Shown here: positions 33,530 through 42,786 of the stretch, one piece after another
Layout: each line of letters begins with the position of its first letter
How positions within the stretch are numbered: position 1 is the stretch's first letter
From: Caballeronia telluris
GTDB lineage: Bacteria; Pseudomonadota; Gammaproteobacteria; Burkholderiales; Burkholderiaceae
Direction of reading: 5' to 3'
DNA length: 64,000 nucleotides
Assembly (NCBI RefSeq): GCF_001544495.1
Contig: NZ_FCNZ02000012.1
Location: forward strand, 1-64,000
Position numbers and translations under genes: made by a program
The notes under the pieces: model-generated
What the model saw: the letters and a program-made list of their open reading frames with translations, nothing else
Database searches by the model: none
Told to the model about the DNA's origin: nothing

Positions 33530-33856
33530 ATGCCTGCGTTCTTCCTTCACTCCGTCTTCACGCTTTCTGCGCGCGTCTGTCGCTCGACGCTGCGGGCGCT
33601 TCGGCGTCCCTTGCTCGCGCCTCTTGTGCTGCTCGCATGCGCAAGCGTTTGCGCATGCGATGACGCGAACAACAGCGCGAATGACGACACCAAGCCAACG
33701 CCCGCAACGTCCCTTTCTGAACGTCCCAACCCGCAACAGCAACAAGCCGTGAGTTCCCTGCAAAGCTGGGCGCAGCAGGCGACCACAGGCGAGGCCCCGG
33801 CGCCTCGCCCTGCGTCCGATGTGCTCGCCCCGCCCGTCATCCACACCGTCGACTAA
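33530..33856 (+). CDS. Small putative lipoprotein, 108 aa
   Basis: Residues 1-42 form a basic then hydrophobic leader ending in LVLLAC, a good lipobox, so Cys would be lipidated and the rest would sit in the periplasm or at a membrane. The mature part is Asn/Asp-rich at first (CDDANNSANDD), then Pro/Gln/Ala-rich and probably unstructured. No family was recognised. It ends 22 nt before the phospholipase C gene on the same strand, so the two may be co-transcribed. A 28-bp inverted repeat lies in the leader-coding part. Confidence 0.6.
   Translation: MPAFFLHSVFTLSARVCRSTLRALRRPLLAPLVLLACASVCACDDANNSANDDTKPTPATSLSERPNPQQQQAVSSLQSWAQQATTGEAPAPRPASDVLAPPVIHTVD
33633..33660. repeat. 12-bp perfect inverted repeat inside the lipoprotein gene
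   Basis: TCGCATGCGCAA and its exact complement flank a 4-nt centre, spanning the lipobox codons. In mRNA it would form a very stable hairpin just where the leader is translated. Confidence 0.75.
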
Positions 33857-33878
33857 CCCCTCCCCTGGTGCACACCCC

Positions 33879-35990
33879 ATGACATCGAAAAACCGACGCG
33901 AATTCCTGCGCGCCGCCGCTCAGGCGGCCGGCGCGGCCACTGCACTGAACGTGATGCCGGCAGGCATCCGCAACGCGCTCGCGATCCCCGCGCACAACCG
34001 CCACGGATCGATCAAGGACGTCGAGCACATCGTCGTGCTGATGCAGGAGAACCGCTCGTTCGATCATTACTTCGGCACCTTGCGCGGCGTGCGCGGCTTC
34101 GGCGACACGCGCGCGGTCACGCTGCCGAACGGCAAGCCCGTCTGGCATCAGCCGATCGCAGCGGGCGCCGGCGACGTGCTGCCGTTTCATCCGGACGCGC
34201 CGAACATGGGCCTGCAGTTTTTGCAGGACCTGCCGCACGACTGGAAAAGCGGCCTCGGCGCCTTCAACGGCGGCCGCTACGACCAATGGGTGCCGTACAA
34301 GGGCACGACGACGATGGCCTACCTCACGCGCGAGGATATTCCCTTCCACTATCGGCTCGCCGACGCCTTCACGATCTGCGACGCGTATCACTGCTCGACC
34401 AACACGTCGACCGATCCGAACCGCTACTACCTGTGGACCGGCTACGTCGGCAACGACAATACCGGCGGCGGCCCGGTCATCGACAACGCCGAAGTCGGTT
34501 ACGGCTGGTCCACCTATCCGGAAGTGCTGGAACGCGCGGGCATCTCGTGGAAGGTGTATCAGGACATCGGCACGGGCCTCGATGCGAAAGGTTCGTGGGG
34601 CTGGACGCAGGACGCGTTCATCGGCAACTACGGCGACACGTCCCTGCTCTATTTCAAGCAGTATCAGAACGCGCAGCCCGGCAGCGCGCTGTACGAGAAG
34701 GCGCGTCGCGGCACGAACGCAGCCGCGGGCGACGGCTACTTCGACATCCTCAAGCGTGACGTGCAGAACAACACGTTGCCGCAGGTATCGTGGATCGTCG
34801 CGCCGGAAGCGTTCTCCGAGCATCCGAACTGGCCGGCGAACTACGGCGCGTGGTACATCGACCAGGTGTTACAGGTCCTGACGTCCAATCCGGAAGTCTG
34901 GAGCAAGACCGCGCTCTTCATCAATTACGACGAGAACGACGGCTTCTTCGATCACCTCGTGCCGCCGTTCGCACCGGGATCGAGCGCGAACGGACTCTCG
35001 ACCGTCGATACGACCGGCGAGTACTTCCCCGGCGACGCGAAGTACGCGCCCGGTCCCTACGGGCTCGGCGCGCGCGTGCCGATGCTCGTGGTGTCGCCGT
35101 GGTCGAAGGGCGGCTGGGTCTGCTCGGAGACCTTCGATCACACGTCGGTGATCCGCTTCATCGAGTGCCGCTTCGGCCACGGTCGCGACGTGAAGGAAGC
35201 GAACATCTCGCCGTGGCGCCGTGCGATATGCGGCGATCTCACGTCGGCGTTCAACTTCGAGAACCCAAACGACGCGTTCCCGCCGTTGCCCCCGACGACG
35301 GGCTACGTCCCCGCCGACAAGCAGCGTCATCCCGACTACGTGCCGTTGCCGCCGGTCTCGCAGGCCGTGCCCCGACAGGAACCGGGTGTGCGCCGCTCGC
35401 GCGCGCTGCCTTACGAGTTCTTCGTGCGTTCGCGGATCGACGAATCGGCGAAGCAGGTGTCGATGGCCTTCATCAACACGGGCCGTGCGGGCGCCGTCTT
35501 CCTGCTGTATCGCGCGCCGAGCACCGACGCGCCTCGCACCTACACCGTCGAGGCAGGCAAACGGCTCACCGACCGGCTCGCGCTCGACGCCGACGGCACG
35601 TTCGACTTCACGATCCACGGGCCGAACGGTTTCCTGCGCCGGCTGGCAGGCAAACCGGCCGCGGGCGGCGGGTGGAATCAGCGCGAACGCGCGCTGCCCG
35701 ATGTCGCGGAAGGCTACGACGTCGCGAACGGCAACCTTCAGTTGCGCCTGAAGAACCTCGGCACGTCGCGATGCGAGTTCTCCATCGTCAACGCCTACGA
35801 TCCTTCGGCCGTGGTCAAGCGTCGCGTGGCGGGCGGCGATACGGCGGCGGTGTATCTCGACTTGCGCGGCGCGCATGGCTGGTACGACGTGCAGGTGACT
35901 GTCGATACGGACCGCGCGTTCGTGCGCCGGCTTGCCGGCCACGTGGAGACCGGCCGCGACAGCGCGAGCGATCCCGCGCTCGGGGGTTAA
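33879..35990 (+). CDS. Tat-exported phosphocholine-type phospholipase C
   Basis: The 703-aa precursor opens MTSKNRREFLRAAAQ, a twin-arginine signal. The catalytic phosphoesterase domain (about 45-500) has the diagnostic HIVVLMQENRSFDHYFG, then LADAFTICDAYHCSTNTSTDPNR, LFINYDENDGFFDH and FDHTSVIRFIE blocks. Two C-terminal DUF756 repeats (about 510-700) include RSRALPYEFFVRS and QLRLKNLGTSRCEF. These enzymes hydrolyse phosphatidylcholine or sphingomyelin outside the cytoplasm and help release phosphate or choline. It closely resembles PlcH/PlcN-type enzymes of Pseudomonas and Burkholderia; hemolytic activity cannot be told. It follows the small lipoprotein gene by 22 nt. Confidence 0.9.
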   Translation: MTSKNRREFLRAAAQAAGAATALNVMPAGIRNALAIPAHNRHGSIKDVEHIVVLMQENRSFDHYFGTLRGVRGFGDTRAVTLPNGKPVWHQPIAAGAGDVLPFHPDAPNMGLQFLQDLPHDWKSGLGAFNGGRYDQWVPYKGTTTMAYLTREDIPFHYRLADAFTICDAYHCSTNTSTDPNRYYLWTGYVGNDNTGGGPVIDNAEVGYGWSTYPEVLERAGISWKVYQDIGTGLDAKGSWGWTQDAFIGNYGDTSLLYFKQYQNAQPGSALYEKARRGTNAAAGDGYFDILKRDVQNNTLPQVSWIVAPEAFSEHPNWPANYGAWYIDQVLQVLTSNPEVWSKTALFINYDENDGFFDHLVPPFAPGSSANGLSTVDTTGEYFPGDAKYAPGPYGLGARVPMLVVSPWSKGGWVCSETFDHTSVIRFIECRFGHGRDVKEANISPWRRAICGDLTSAFNFENPNDAFPPLPPTTGYVPADKQRHPDYVPLPPVSQAVPRQEPGVRRSRALPYEFFVRSRIDESAKQVSMAFINTGRAGAVFLLYRAPSTDAPRTYTVEAGKRLTDRLALDADGTFDFTIHGPNGFLRRLAGKPAAGGGWNQRERALPDVAEGYDVANGNLQLRLKNLGTSRCEFSIVNAYDPSAVVKRRVAGGDTAAVYLDLRGAHGWYDVQVTVDTDRAFVRRLAGHVETGRDSASDPALGG

Positions 35991-36004
35991 AGCGCCCGGC
36001 GTAA

Positions 36005-36026
36005 GACAGCGGCGCGCGCCGCTGTC
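36005..36026. terminator. Hairpin after the phospholipase C gene
   Basis: GACAGCGGCGC pairs with the adjacent exact complement, giving a 22-bp perfect palindrome 15 nt after the stop. The following CTTCC has only a weak T-tract, so termination is possible but not strong. Confidence 0.5.
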
Positions 36027-36171
36027 CTTCCATGCGAGCTTCGCCAATACCGCAAATAACGATACGAACGGTTGCCATTCGCGCTAAAAGCGCATAACAA
36101 GGGCTTGGCACGCGAATCATCCGGCGTCGGCTAACCTCTATCGGTTCGCATCCGAAACGAGGCGACCGGCG

Positions 36172-37299
36172 ATGGCATCGAACAACGAACTCAAGCGATA
36201 TCGCGCGAACCTGATCGACGAGCTTCACAGCGCGGCGCTTTATGAAACGCTTGCCCGCGTCGAGAAAGACACCTTGCGCAAGCAGGTGTTCGGCGAACTG
36301 GCGCAATCGGAGCGCAAGCACGCACGCGTCTGGGCGGACAAGCTGGAAGCGAACGGCGTGCACGTGAAGTCGCGAGGCCCGGGCGTCAAGACCGTTCTCA
36401 TGCGCGGCCTCGTGCATGTATTCGGACCGGCGTTCGTCCTTCCTTCGCTTGCAGCCGCCGAATACGCGGATCGCAACAAGTACGCAGGACATCCGGACAC
36501 CGCGGAGATGTCGGAAGAAGAACATCGGCACGCAGACGTCGTGCAGGCCATGGCCGATGCCGACAAGCCCGACGCGTCGAAGGGCGCGCAAATCGCGAGT
36601 GCGGAGTCGTGGCACAAGGGCGTGTCGTCGGGCAACGATCTGCGAGCGGCGGTTCTCGGCGCGAACGACGGGCTCGTGTCGAACTTCTGCTTGCTGATGG
36701 GGGTCGCGGGCGCGGGCACCAGCAACAAGACCATCCTTTTGACGGGGCTCGCCGGACTGATCGCCGGCGCCTGCTCGATGGCGCTCGGCGAGTGGCTCTC
36801 GGTGACCAACGCGCGCGAGCTTGCGAAGACGCAGATCGCCAGGGAAGCAGACGAACTCGAACATACTCCTGAAGCCGAAGAGCATGAACTCAGCCTGATC
36901 TATCGCGCGAAGGGACTCGACAGCGCGGTCGCGAAGCGCGTGGCATCGCAGATTATGCGCGACAAGGACAAGGCACTCGATGCACTCACGCGCGAAGAAC
37001 TCGGCCTCGATCCTGCCGAACTCGGAGGCAATCCGTGGTCGGCGGCGGCGGTCTCGTTCTGCCTGTTCGCAATCGGTGCCATTTTTCCCGCCATGCCCTT
37101 TCTTTGGGCGAACGGCTTAACGGCTGTGATCCAGTGCATCGCGCTAAGCGTACTCGCCCTCGCTGCGATCGGCATGTTCACCTCGCTCTTCAACGGACGC
37201 GGCATCGCATTTTCGGCTATCCGCCAGATCGTGATCGGCCTTGTTGCCGCTGGATTCACCTTCGGCGTCGGCCGATTGCTGGGCGTCTCGGTGACCTGA
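36172..37299 (+). CDS. mbfA: Membrane-bound ferritin: ferritin-like domain fused to a VIT1/CCC1 transporter (MbfA-type)
   Basis: The 375-aa protein begins with a ferritin-like four-helix domain (about 8-130) that holds the iron-ligand pattern in DELHSAALYE, LAQSERKHARVWADKLE and EEEHRHADVVQ. A VIT1/CCC1 domain with five TM helices follows (about 160-375), opening LRAAVLGANDGLVSNFCLLMGVAG and containing SMALGEWLSVTNAREL. In Bradyrhizobium and Agrobacterium such MbfA proteins export iron and protect from iron and peroxide stress. GAGG precedes the ATG. No Irr or Fur site was recognised upstream. Its presence complements the iron-uptake genes at 8.8-13.6 kb. Confidence 0.88.
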   Translation: MASNNELKRYRANLIDELHSAALYETLARVEKDTLRKQVFGELAQSERKHARVWADKLEANGVHVKSRGPGVKTVLMRGLVHVFGPAFVLPSLAAAEYADRNKYAGHPDTAEMSEEEHRHADVVQAMADADKPDASKGAQIASAESWHKGVSSGNDLRAAVLGANDGLVSNFCLLMGVAGAGTSNKTILLTGLAGLIAGACSMALGEWLSVTNARELAKTQIAREADELEHTPEAEEHELSLIYRAKGLDSAVAKRVASQIMRDKDKALDALTREELGLDPAELGGNPWSAAAVSFCLFAIGAIFPAMPFLWANGLTAVIQCIALSVLALAAIGMFTSLFNGRGIAFSAIRQIVIGLVAAGFTFGVGRLLGVSVT

Positions 37300-38023
37300 G
37301 GGAGCGAGACTTACCGAACTAACCGGTTGGTACAACCGTTGCGCATGAGGTGGATCGTGTTTTTTAAATGCGCTCTTAAGGAAGCAAAAAAAGCACATGC
37401 GGCCGTATGACAATGCACCCGACGGTATGCGGCCCAGACAACATCCAGCGTCAATCCGCCAAATTGAAAGTCGGGGAGACGCGTATGATGCACTGCATGC
37501 AACACGCTCCGCGCGCATCCGATTTACCGATCCGGTTCAAATGACCGCAAATCTGCCGCACAGCAGCAATCAAAGCGTAAACCCGTAACACGGCGCTTAC
37601 ATTTGGACCTCGCCATACCGAAGCGGCAGCTAGCAGGCGTGGAAAAACGTACTTCTTTCGTCCTTCGGATGTGGTACCGCTTAGTCATAGCGTTGACGAG
37701 CGGACGCCCGACAGCCTTTAGGCAGGCAGCAAAAGTCTCCGACATCAATACGGATGATCCATTACGATAGGGTCATCGCGCACAGCATGAAAGACCCGGC
37801 TAAGACTTAGCGTCAGGCGACGTGTTAGGTTCGTCTCACCATCGAAGCAAGTCGTCCGTACCTGTCGCGCGCACTCCCGGCACTTGAATCCTTGGCGCTA
37901 AAAAGCGTTTCCGGTGAAATTCCTCATAGGATATGGAATGTTTTTTCCCAAGCATATAGTTAGCAAAACGAAAGGTATGAAATCAGATCGACTGATCGGA
38001 TGGGACGCCATCAGGAGTTCTCT
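37300..38023. other. Long leader region before the exopolysaccharide operon
   Basis: About 720 bp with no supported gene. It is AT-richer than its surroundings, with A- and T-tracts at 37360-37390 and 37938-37944. A small minus-strand open frame (37524-37748) lacks a ribosome site. Such a long upstream region suggests complex regulation of the polysaccharide operon, but no specific box was identified. Confidence 0.5.
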
Positions 38024-39265
38024 ATGAAGGTATTGATTGCGAACACCCTGTATTACCCCGATGTCGTGGGCGGCGCCGAAGTCTCGACGCAACTGCTCGC
38101 GGAAGGTCTTGCCGCGGCCGGCGTCGACGTCACTGTCGTATGCGCGACCGGCACCGGTGTCGATCACATCAGCAAGCTCAATGGCGTGAAGATATGGCGG
38201 CTTCGCTTCGCGAATGTCTACTGGCCCCATCGCGCGGGCAAGCGATCGCGCGTAGCGAAGCTCGTATGGCATGCCATCGACACGCACAACCTCATCATGG
38301 CGCGCAAGCTGAAAACCGTCGTGGCTCGCGAGAAGCCGGACCTCGTGAGCACGAGCAATCTCTCGTGTCTGTCGGTTGATCTTTGGCGGATTGCGAAGAA
38401 CGCCGGCCTGCCGGTCGTTCATACGACGCGCGACTATTATCTCTTGTGCCCCGCGGCGACGATGCTCTCCAACAATCGGAGTTGCGAGCGTCAATGCACG
38501 CTTTGTGCGTGCTACGCGGGTCACAAGCGAACACAGTCGGAAAAGGTCGACATCGCCATCGGCGTCAGCCGCTTCGTGCTCCAGAAGCATCTCGACAACG
38601 GCTTCTTCCCCGCGGCGTCCTCGACACGCGTCATCAGCGACTGTCATTTCTCCGATGCCGGCGAGCCCCCGGTCTCCACCGCGCCGTCGGTCAAGGACGT
38701 CGTTCGGCTCGGCATGCTCGGCCGCATTTCGCCCGAAAAGGGTATCGAGCTGCTGATCGACGAACTGATGAAGGACAACTCGCTCAACTGGAAACTGACG
38801 ATCGGCGGAACCGGCGACGGTGATTACGTCGCCAGCCTGAAGTCGCGCTACAACGACGCGCGCGTGCGATTCCTCGGCCATGTCGATGCGTCGAGCTTCC
38901 TGCGCGAACTCGACGTGCTGGTCGTCCCGTCGCGGTGGAACGAGCCGTTTGGCCGCGTGATCGTCGAAGCGTACTCGCAGGGGATACCTGTCGTCGGCGC
39001 CAACACCGGCGGCATTCCGGAGGTGATCGAACCGACTTCCCATCTCGTCTTCGACATCGACAAGCCGCAATCTCTGATCGAAAGGATTCACGATGCGATC
39101 GAGATGGCGCGGGATCCTGAAACGCACGACCGGCTTTTACGCTACGCTGATTCTTTCAGTCCCGACAGGATGGTTGCAGCCTACCTGAAGGTCTACAGCG
39201 ATGCGCTCAAGCAGAGCGCTCCGACAGAGAACCACGAGGCGCAGTTGCATGTGTCGAGCGAATGA
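38024..39265 (+). CDS. GT4-type glycosyltransferase of the polysaccharide operon
   Basis: The 413-aa retaining glycosyltransferase has the GT-B fold: an N-terminal acceptor lobe with NTLYYPDVVGGAEVSTQLLAEGLA, and a C-terminal donor lobe with RLGMLGRISPEKGIELLID, PFGRVIVEAYSQGIPVVG and GGIPEVI (the E-x7-E motif). Unusually it has a Cys cluster at about 150-170 (CERQCTLCACY) that resembles a metal-binding knot. It would add a sugar to a lipid-linked glycan at the cytoplasmic face. CAGGAG precedes the ATG. The tyrosine autokinase gene starts 12 nt downstream. Confidence 0.87.
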   Translation: MKVLIANTLYYPDVVGGAEVSTQLLAEGLAAAGVDVTVVCATGTGVDHISKLNGVKIWRLRFANVYWPHRAGKRSRVAKLVWHAIDTHNLIMARKLKTVVAREKPDLVSTSNLSCLSVDLWRIAKNAGLPVVHTTRDYYLLCPAATMLSNNRSCERQCTLCACYAGHKRTQSEKVDIAIGVSRFVLQKHLDNGFFPAASSTRVISDCHFSDAGEPPVSTAPSVKDVVRLGMLGRISPEKGIELLIDELMKDNSLNWKLTIGGTGDGDYVASLKSRYNDARVRFLGHVDASSFLRELDVLVVPSRWNEPFGRVIVEAYSQGIPVVGANTGGIPEVIEPTSHLVFDIDKPQSLIERIHDAIEMARDPETHDRLLRYADSFSPDRMVAAYLKVYSDALKQSAPTENHEAQLHVSSE

Positions 39266-39277
39266 GGAAGTCTTCGT

Positions 39278-41563
39278 ATGAATACACCGAGTCTTGACTA
39301 TGTCCCCGCGCGCGGCGGCCCGACCGTAACGTCCACGACCGCAAGCCTTTACCAGGCGGCGGTCGACAATGTCTGGGGCGTCGTATTGATCGTAGTGGCC
39401 GTCACGTGCCTGGCTATCGGCTATGCATTGCTGTCGGTTCCGAGCTACACAGCCGACGCCATCGTGCGAGTCGAATATCCGAACTCGAACGCGCTCGGCC
39501 TCAATTCACGTTCGGGACGCGGCTCGCAGGAAGTTGTTCCGAAGACCCTGCCGAGCGATGCCGAGATGCAGATCATCCTGAGCCGCACGGTACTGTGGCC
39601 GGTCATTCAGAAGTACAAGCAGGACATTCTCGTGACACCGGATGAGGTGCCTGTCATCGGGCGCATCTCCGAACTGATCGCGGCTGCTCGTTCGTCCGAT
39701 CAACCGATGGCGGCCTTTCTCGGCCTGCACGCCTATGCGTGGGGCGGCGAAAAGATCGACGTGCAGACGCTCGATGTGCCGTCGCGCTACATCAATCAGG
39801 AAATGACGCTGCGCGCACTCGCCGACCAGCGCTATCAACTGATCGACAAAGACGGCAACACGCTGATTGAAGGCACCGCGGGTTCGCTCGCGCAGAAGGA
39901 TGGCTTGTCCATTCTGGTGAGCCGCCTCGTCGCGCGGCCCGGCACCGAATTCACGGTCGAGCGCCTGAGCGAATATTCGGCGTTGCAGCGGTTTAGCAAG
40001 CAGGTCAAGGCATCCGAGCCCCAGAAGGAATCTGGCGTCGTGCAGATTTCCTACGAAGACAAGGACCCGAAACTCGCGCAAGACATCACGAATGCGATTG
40101 CGCAGACGTATATCGCCTCGCATGTCGATCAGCGCCGGACCGAAGCGGGCAGCACGCGCGAATTCATTCAGAGCGAACTGCCCCGGCTGAAGGAACAACT
40201 CAAGCGCACGGAGACCAACCTTAGCGACTATCGAACCAACGCCGACTCGATGACACCCAGTTCGGAAGCGGATTCGTACCTCAAGAGCACGCTCGACATC
40301 GACAAGCAAATTGCCGCACTCGACATGCAGCGCGCCGAGGTGGCGAGCCGCTTCGGCCCCGGCACGCGCGACATGCAAACTATGGACGAGCAGCTCGGGC
40401 TCTTGAAGCAGCAGAAGGCGGAACTGGAAAGCCGCTTCAGCCAGTTGCCCGAGTCGGACCGCAGGGCGGCCGACCTGACGCGGGAAGCCAAGGTCGCGGA
40501 GAGCATCTACGTGGCGATGCAGGGCAAGTCGAACGAACTCGACGTCACGCGCGCCGGCACGCTCGGCAATGTGCATCTCGTCGATTCCGCGTTGTTCCCG
40601 AGCGAGCCTTCCAAACCGAAGCGCTTGATCGTGATTGCGGGCGGCCTCGTTGCCGGCTTGCTGCTGGGCTTGCTCTTCGTGGTCTATCGCAAGCTCACGT
40701 CGCGCAGCATCGTGCTGAGTCCGGACGCCGCCGAATATCAACTACAGCTGCCTGTCTTCGGCACGGTGGCCTTCAGCGCGGAACAGGCGCGTCTGGAAGA
40801 TTCGCCGATCCGCACGGCGCGCATGCTCAGCCAGCGCGCGGGCGTGCCGCCCTTGGACAAGACCGCGCTCGTGCTCTCGGCCGACACGGAGAACGAAGGC
40901 GCCATCGAGGCATTGCGCGCGATCCACGCATCGCTCATGCGCGACATCGAGCGCACGGGCAGCAACGTGCTCGCGATCGTCGGCGCGGCGCCAGGCACCG
41001 GCAAGACCTTCGTCGCATCGAACCTCGCGGTGATTCATGCGCACGCGGGCAATCGCGTGCTGCTGATCGACGGCGACCTGCGACGCGGCAAGGTCGCCAC
41101 CGAGTTCGGCTTGCCGAACGACATCGGTCTCGCCGACCTGCTCGCGGAGAAACAGGAGATCGACCGCGTGATCCAGTCGTGCGCCGTGGCGGGACTCAGC
41201 GTGATCTCGTCGGGCGTGCCGCCTGCGAACCCCTCGAAGCTCTTGTCCACGACGCGGCTGCGCCTCTTGCTCGAACGGCTCGCGCCTCACTACGACCTCA
41301 TCGTGATCGACACGCCCGCGGTGCTCGCCGCAAGCGACGCGGTGATGATCGCAGCGACAGCCGGCTCGGCGGCGATCGTGGTGCGGCCCGGTGCGCAAAC
41401 CGGGGATCAACTCGGCGAGACGACGCGTCGGCTCGACCGCGCGGGGGCGCGTGTCGCCGGTGCAATTTTCAACGCGATGCCCAAACGTCGCAGCGAAAAG
41501 CGCATGCATCCCTACCCGCATCATTACTCCGACCCGTCCACGCGTGGTCACTCACCCGCCTGA
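39278..41563 (+). CDS. Exopolysaccharide chain-length regulator with tyrosine autokinase domain (Wzc-type)
   Basis: The 761-aa inner-membrane protein has a Wzz-like part with TM helices at 33-54 and 449-469 around a coiled-coil periplasmic domain (about 285-420). A cytoplasmic BY-kinase follows with Walker A GAAPGTGKT (569-577), Walker A' LLIDGDLR and Walker B DLIVIDTP (673-680). It controls polymer length and export by cycling its own tyrosine phosphorylation. The C-terminal Tyr cluster is very short, with only two tyrosines in MHPYPHHYSD, so cycling may involve fewer sites than in E. coli Wzc. GAGGAAG precedes the ATG. It is co-transcribed with the glycosyltransferase. Confidence 0.88.
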   Translation: MNTPSLDYVPARGGPTVTSTTASLYQAAVDNVWGVVLIVVAVTCLAIGYALLSVPSYTADAIVRVEYPNSNALGLNSRSGRGSQEVVPKTLPSDAEMQIILSRTVLWPVIQKYKQDILVTPDEVPVIGRISELIAAARSSDQPMAAFLGLHAYAWGGEKIDVQTLDVPSRYINQEMTLRALADQRYQLIDKDGNTLIEGTAGSLAQKDGLSILVSRLVARPGTEFTVERLSEYSALQRFSKQVKASEPQKESGVVQISYEDKDPKLAQDITNAIAQTYIASHVDQRRTEAGSTREFIQSELPRLKEQLKRTETNLSDYRTNADSMTPSSEADSYLKSTLDIDKQIAALDMQRAEVASRFGPGTRDMQTMDEQLGLLKQQKAELESRFSQLPESDRRAADLTREAKVAESIYVAMQGKSNELDVTRAGTLGNVHLVDSALFPSEPSKPKRLIVIAGGLVAGLLLGLLFVVYRKLTSRSIVLSPDAAEYQLQLPVFGTVAFSAEQARLEDSPIRTARMLSQRAGVPPLDKTALVLSADTENEGAIEALRAIHASLMRDIERTGSNVLAIVGAAPGTGKTFVASNLAVIHAHAGNRVLLIDGDLRRGKVATEFGLPNDIGLADLLAEKQEIDRVIQSCAVAGLSVISSGVPPANPSKLLSTTRLRLLLERLAPHYDLIVIDTPAVLAASDAVMIAATAGSAAIVVRPGAQTGDQLGETTRRLDRAGARVAGAIFNAMPKRRSEKRMHPYPHHYSDPSTRGHSPA

Positions 41564-41631
41564 CCCCAGGCATGCAAAATGCGCAGGAGCTTCGACGAAT
41601 CAACCCCATGCGCAAAAGCAGGACACAATAA

Positions 41632-42585
41632 ATGTCGATATCAAAAACAACGCAAAATCTCCTGAAGAGCCTGCTGCCGGATGCGATTTTCCTGAGTCTT
41701 TCGCATCGGCAAAAAGTCGGGCGCTTTCCTCGCCTCAGGCACCCCGTCACGTTCAATGAAAAGATCCTGCAGCGCTGTCTGTATCCCGATCCACGGTACG
41801 CCGATTTGACCGACAAGCTGCTGGTGCGCGACTTCATCAAGCGCACGATCGGCGAGGAGCATCTGATTCCTTTGCTGGCGAGTCCGGAGACCTTCACGGA
41901 AGCGGACTTCGCGGCCTTGCCTTCGTCGTTCGCGATGAAGGCCAATCACGGAAGCGGCTTCGTCAAGATCGTCCATGACAAGACGCAGACGTCGTTCGAG
42001 GAGCTTCGAGCACTCGGCGAAAGCTGGCTGAAGACGGACTTCTACGACGTTGCAAGAGAACGCCACTACCGCGATATCAAACCGAAGCTCTTCTTCGAAG
42101 CATTGCTCATCGAGAGCGACGGCAACGTGCCGCCCGACTTCAAGATCCATTGCTTCAACCAGCCCTCGGGCGCGCATCAGGCGTACATCCTCCACATCTC
42201 GGACCGCTTCAAGGCGCACCCGCGCGGCGATTTCTATGACGAAGAGTGGAATCAGCTTGCCGTCCGGATCGGGCACTATCCGTGCAGCACGGTGCCCACG
42301 CCGCGCCCCGCTCATCTCGACGCGATTCTCGCGTGTGCGCGTTCGCTGTCCGCGCCGTTCGACTATGTGCGCGTCGACCTGTACGCGCCCGGCGACCGGA
42401 TTTACTTCGGCGAGTTGACGTTCACGCCGGGCGCGGGCGTCTATCCGCTCTACCCGGAGAGCATCGACTACGAATGGGGGCGCATGCTGCATTCGCAGCC
42501 CATCCTGCCGACGCTCGCGACCGCCACGCCCGATATGCGAAGCCGCGAGGAAGAGCGTCACGCCGTGGATTTCGCCCAGCGGTAA
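41632..42585 (+). CDS. TupA-like ATP-grasp protein
   Basis: The 317-aa protein matches the TupA-like ATPgrasp family found in polysaccharide and teichuronopeptide loci: HPVTFNEKILQRCLY near the start, SFAMKANHGSGFVKIV as the ATP-binding loop, PPDFKIHCFN, and the YVRVDLYAPGDRIYFGELTFTPGAG metal-binding strand. Such proteins are thought to ligate an amino acid to a sugar acid of the polymer. It follows the tyrosine autokinase by 68 nt and ends the operon. The exact reaction here is unknown; the family call is firm. Confidence 0.82.
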   Translation: MSISKTTQNLLKSLLPDAIFLSLSHRQKVGRFPRLRHPVTFNEKILQRCLYPDPRYADLTDKLLVRDFIKRTIGEEHLIPLLASPETFTEADFAALPSSFAMKANHGSGFVKIVHDKTQTSFEELRALGESWLKTDFYDVARERHYRDIKPKLFFEALLIESDGNVPPDFKIHCFNQPSGAHQAYILHISDRFKAHPRGDFYDEEWNQLAVRIGHYPCSTVPTPRPAHLDAILACARSLSAPFDYVRVDLYAPGDRIYFGELTFTPGAGVYPLYPESIDYEWGRMLHSQPILPTLATATPDMRSREEERHAVDFAQR

Positions 42586-42689
42586 CAGGCGGTTCTTCGG
42601 CGCGCGGCCGCAGGGAATCATCGTCGCGCTCCGTTCTCATGCAGCGGCCATAAACAGAATAGGATGGGCCGCAGACGGGATTGCATGAC

Positions 42690-42723
42690 GCGCTCTGGCG
42701 CCCTGCCGGGGGCGCCAGAGCGC
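42690..42723. repeat. 14-bp perfect stem upstream of the double-HTH LysR gene
   Basis: GCGCTCTGGCGCCC and its exact complement enclose a 6-nt loop. A TATACT -10-like hexamer starts 3 nt after it (42727), so the dyad sits where a -35 element would be. It could be an operator of the LysR gene or a terminator-like stem for the polysaccharide operon; no T-run follows. Confidence 0.6.
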
Positions 42724-42786
42724 CGCTATACTCAGGCTCCGTAGCGACGACCGTGCACCGCACGATCGCGCCGTACAGGGCCGACC

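Noticed and set aside
37524-37748. Small minus-strand frame in the exopolysaccharide leader, looking briefly like a transposase scrap
   Set aside because: No recognised transposase motif and no ribosome site.
37850-37930. Sigma-54 promoter before the exopolysaccharide operon
   Set aside because: GGCAC is present near 37878 but GC is not at the required 10-bp spacing.
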